The notes under the pieces: model-generated
Seen by the model: the letters and a program-made list of their open reading frames with translations, nothing else
Told to the model about the DNA's origin: nothing
Database searches by the model: none
Assembly: GCA_902470805.1 (NCBI GenBank)
Contig: CABRHX010000029.1
Location: forward strand, 1-24,982
DNA: 24,982 bases
Direction of reading: 5' to 3'
Origin: an uncultured Collinsella sp.
GTDB lineage: Bacteria; Actinomycetota; Coriobacteriia; Coriobacteriales; Coriobacteriaceae
Shown here: piece by piece, positions 23,797 through 24,982 of the stretch
Layout of the letters: every line of letters starts with the position of its first letter
Position numbering within the stretch: position 1 is the stretch's first letter
Translations under genes and position numbers: made by a program

Positions 23797-24849
23797 ATGA
23801 ATCCCAGGACTAAATCTCAGGACATTCGCGACTTGAGCCAAAACGATATTCGCGAGCTCGTGGCCGAGCTTGGCCAGCCCGCCTTCCGCGCGAAGCAGCT
23901 CATCGAATGGGTCTTTGAGAAGAACGTTTGTTCGTTTGACGATATGACCAACCTTCCCAAGGCTTTCCGCGAGCAGCTTAAAGAGGCTTTTGCCTTTGAC
24001 ACGCCGACTGAACTCACCAAGCAGGTTTCCAAAGATGGCTCTCGCAAGTATCTGCTCGAGTACCACGACGGCGTTTCCGTCGAGACCGTCGGCATGCCCC
24101 GTTGTAACAAGCTTTCCGTCTGCGTTTCCACCCAGGCAGGCTGTGGCATGGGCTGTGCCTTTTGCGCTACCGGTCTCAACGGCCTCAAGCGCTCTCTGAC
24201 CGCTCAAGAGATCGTCGACCAGGTACTTCATGTATCCAACGACTTTGGCGAGCGCGCCACGAGCGTTGTCTTCATGGGCCAGGGTGAGCCGTTTGCCAAC
24301 TACGACGAGGTTCTCAAGGCGTTGCGAATCCTCAACGACCCCGATGGCATCGGTATCGGTGCTCGTCACCTCACCGTCTCTACCAGCGGCGTTATTCCCG
24401 GTATTCGCAAATTTGCCGACATCCCTGAACAGTTCACGCTTGCCGTTTCCCTGCATTCCGCCATCCAGTCGACACGCAATAAGCTTATGCCCGGTGTTAA
24501 GAAGTACACGCTACTTCGCCTTCACGAGGCGCTTCAACTCTACACCGAGAAGACTGGCCGCCGCCCGACCTATGAGTATGCCATGATCGAAGGCGTCAAC
24601 GATACGAATCCCGAGATGCAGGCGCTCTGCGACTTCTGCGAGGGAACGTTGTGCCACGTTAACCTGATTCAGCTTAACGACATCGAGGGCAGCCCGCTCA
24701 AGCCTTCGCCGATTCATAAGGTTGAGGATCTTCAGCGTCGTCTTGAGTCCCGTGGCATCGAGACCACGATTCGTAACTCCCGTGGTAACGATATTGACGC
24801 TGCTTGCGGACAGCTGAAGCAGCGCTTCAAAGTTCAGAAGAACGCATAG
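23797..24849 (+). CDS. rlmN: Dual-specificity 23S rRNA/tRNA adenine-C2 methyltransferase
   Basis: 350 residues. Radical-SAM enzyme that methylates C2 of A2503 in 23S rRNA and A37 of some tRNAs. Radical-SAM cluster CX3CX2C is Cys116-Cys120-Cys123 (GCGMGCAFC). GQGEPFANYDEV is the glycine-rich SAM motif. The C-terminal catalytic cysteine is Cys337 in DIDAACGQL. The length is typical. The start has AAGG 5 nt upstream. Codon use is noticeably richer in T-ending codons (GTT, GCT, CGT) than neighbouring genes, as often seen in well-expressed genes. It is divergent from ddl and followed by a strong terminator, so it is probably a single-gene unit. Confidence 0.97.
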   Translation: MNPRTKSQDIRDLSQNDIRELVAELGQPAFRAKQLIEWVFEKNVCSFDDMTNLPKAFREQLKEAFAFDTPTELTKQVSKDGSRKYLLEYHDGVSVETVGMPRCNKLSVCVSTQAGCGMGCAFCATGLNGLKRSLTAQEIVDQVLHVSNDFGERATSVVFMGQGEPFANYDEVLKALRILNDPDGIGIGARHLTVSTSGVIPGIRKFADIPEQFTLAVSLHSAIQSTRNKLMPGVKKYTLLRLHEALQLYTEKTGRRPTYEYAMIEGVNDTNPEMQALCDFCEGTLCHVNLIQLNDIEGSPLKPSPIHKVEDLQRRLESRGIETTIRNSRGNDIDAACGQLKQRFKVQKNA

Positions 24850-24867
24850 GGGAGCTGCACCCCAAAA

Positions 24868-24883
24868 CGTTTCATGTGAAACA
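24868..24883. other. parS-like site (ParB-binding motif)
   Basis: CGTTTCATGTGAAACA matches the conserved bacterial parS consensus TGTTTCACGTGAAACA at 14 of 16 positions; within the core 14-mer only the central C is T. It is intergenic, between the rlmN stop and its terminator. ParB binding here is inference. Confidence 0.5.
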
Positions 24884-24886
24884 TCG

Positions 24887-24923
24887 AACGACCCCGGTTG
24901 CAGAATATGCAACCGGGGTCGTT
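24887..24923 (+). terminator. Strong terminator after rlmN
   Basis: A perfect 16-bp stem AACGACCCCGGTTGCA (24887-24902) with 24908-24923 and a 5-nt loop GAATA. The tail GTTTCAATT is moderately T-rich. It starts 37 nt after the rlmN stop. Confidence 0.8.
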
Positions 24924-24944
24924 TCAATTACGGGCTTTAGCCTG

Positions 24945-24967
24945 TGCGGGGCGCGCAGCGCGCCGCA
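24945..24967. repeat. GC-rich dyad at right window edge
   Basis: GGCGCGC-A-GCGCGCC (24950-24964), extended by TGC/GCA outside. It resembles in style the short-loop GC-rich dyads of the tRNA-linked cassettes, but no tRNA sequence is visible before the window ends. Nothing coding is seen from 24924 to 24982. Confidence 0.35.
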
Positions 24968-24982
24968 TCAGAAACCACCCGC

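Overview
The window looks like chromosome from a high-GC Coriobacteriia gut actinobacterium, most likely Collinsella or a close relative. This is inferred from gene content (paired PafB/PafC-like WYL regulators, a thioester-domain LPxTG adhesin with SpaA-type repeats, a TSCPD mini-protein, a DnaQ-DinG fusion helicase) and base composition. No database search was possible. Almost everything from 1.5 to 25 kb reads as ordinary chromosome. The first 1.5 kb is visibly more AT-rich and is accessory.

Layout. Positions 1-1560 (accessory, minus strand): an inverted repeat and a 5-codon leader-like ORF at the window edge, a 5'-truncated ORF remnant, a TraX-family membrane protein, and duplicated pieces of the neighbouring tRNA-Lys locus (a 25-bp tRNA-tail copy and a 43-bp terminator copy). 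Positions 1564-10509 (all minus strand) read, in transcription order: tRNA-Gly(CCC), purB, a TSCPD protein translationally coupled to a Tat-exported lipoprotein, an OmpR-type response regulator with its sensor kinase, purC followed directly by a two-helix membrane protein, an M29 aminopeptidase, and tRNA-Lys(UUU). Positions 10807-14238 (plus strand): a 1143-residue sortase-anchored adhesin. Positions 14305-17736 (minus): a small one-helix protein and a very unusual M28-like membrane protein whose two peptidase halves are separated by about 670 acidic low-complexity residues. Positions 17935-19861 (plus): two overlapping WYL regulators. Positions 19858-23711 (minus): Ddl overlapping a DnaQ-DinG helicase. 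Positions 23797-24849 (plus): rlmN, followed by a parS-like 16-mer and a strong terminator.

How the genes fit together: purB and purC supply two consecutive steps of IMP synthesis but sit in separate transcription units. The two-component system probably reads an envelope signal. The WYL pair faces a DinG-type helicase tail to tail, a plausible DNA-damage neighbourhood.

The least explained signal is non-coding. Downstream of both tRNA genes lies a 100-140 bp GC-rich cassette of short TTC-loop hairpins. Each begins with a copy of that tRNA's own 3' tail, cut in the T-loop, and ends with a T-arm-like palindrome. The tRNA-Gly locus has a second partial copy in tandem. This looks like a tRNA-targeting non-autonomous element or a repeat family built on tRNA tails.

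Several starts were moved inward from the longest open frame using Shine-Dalgarno (SD) placement; these are noted per gene.
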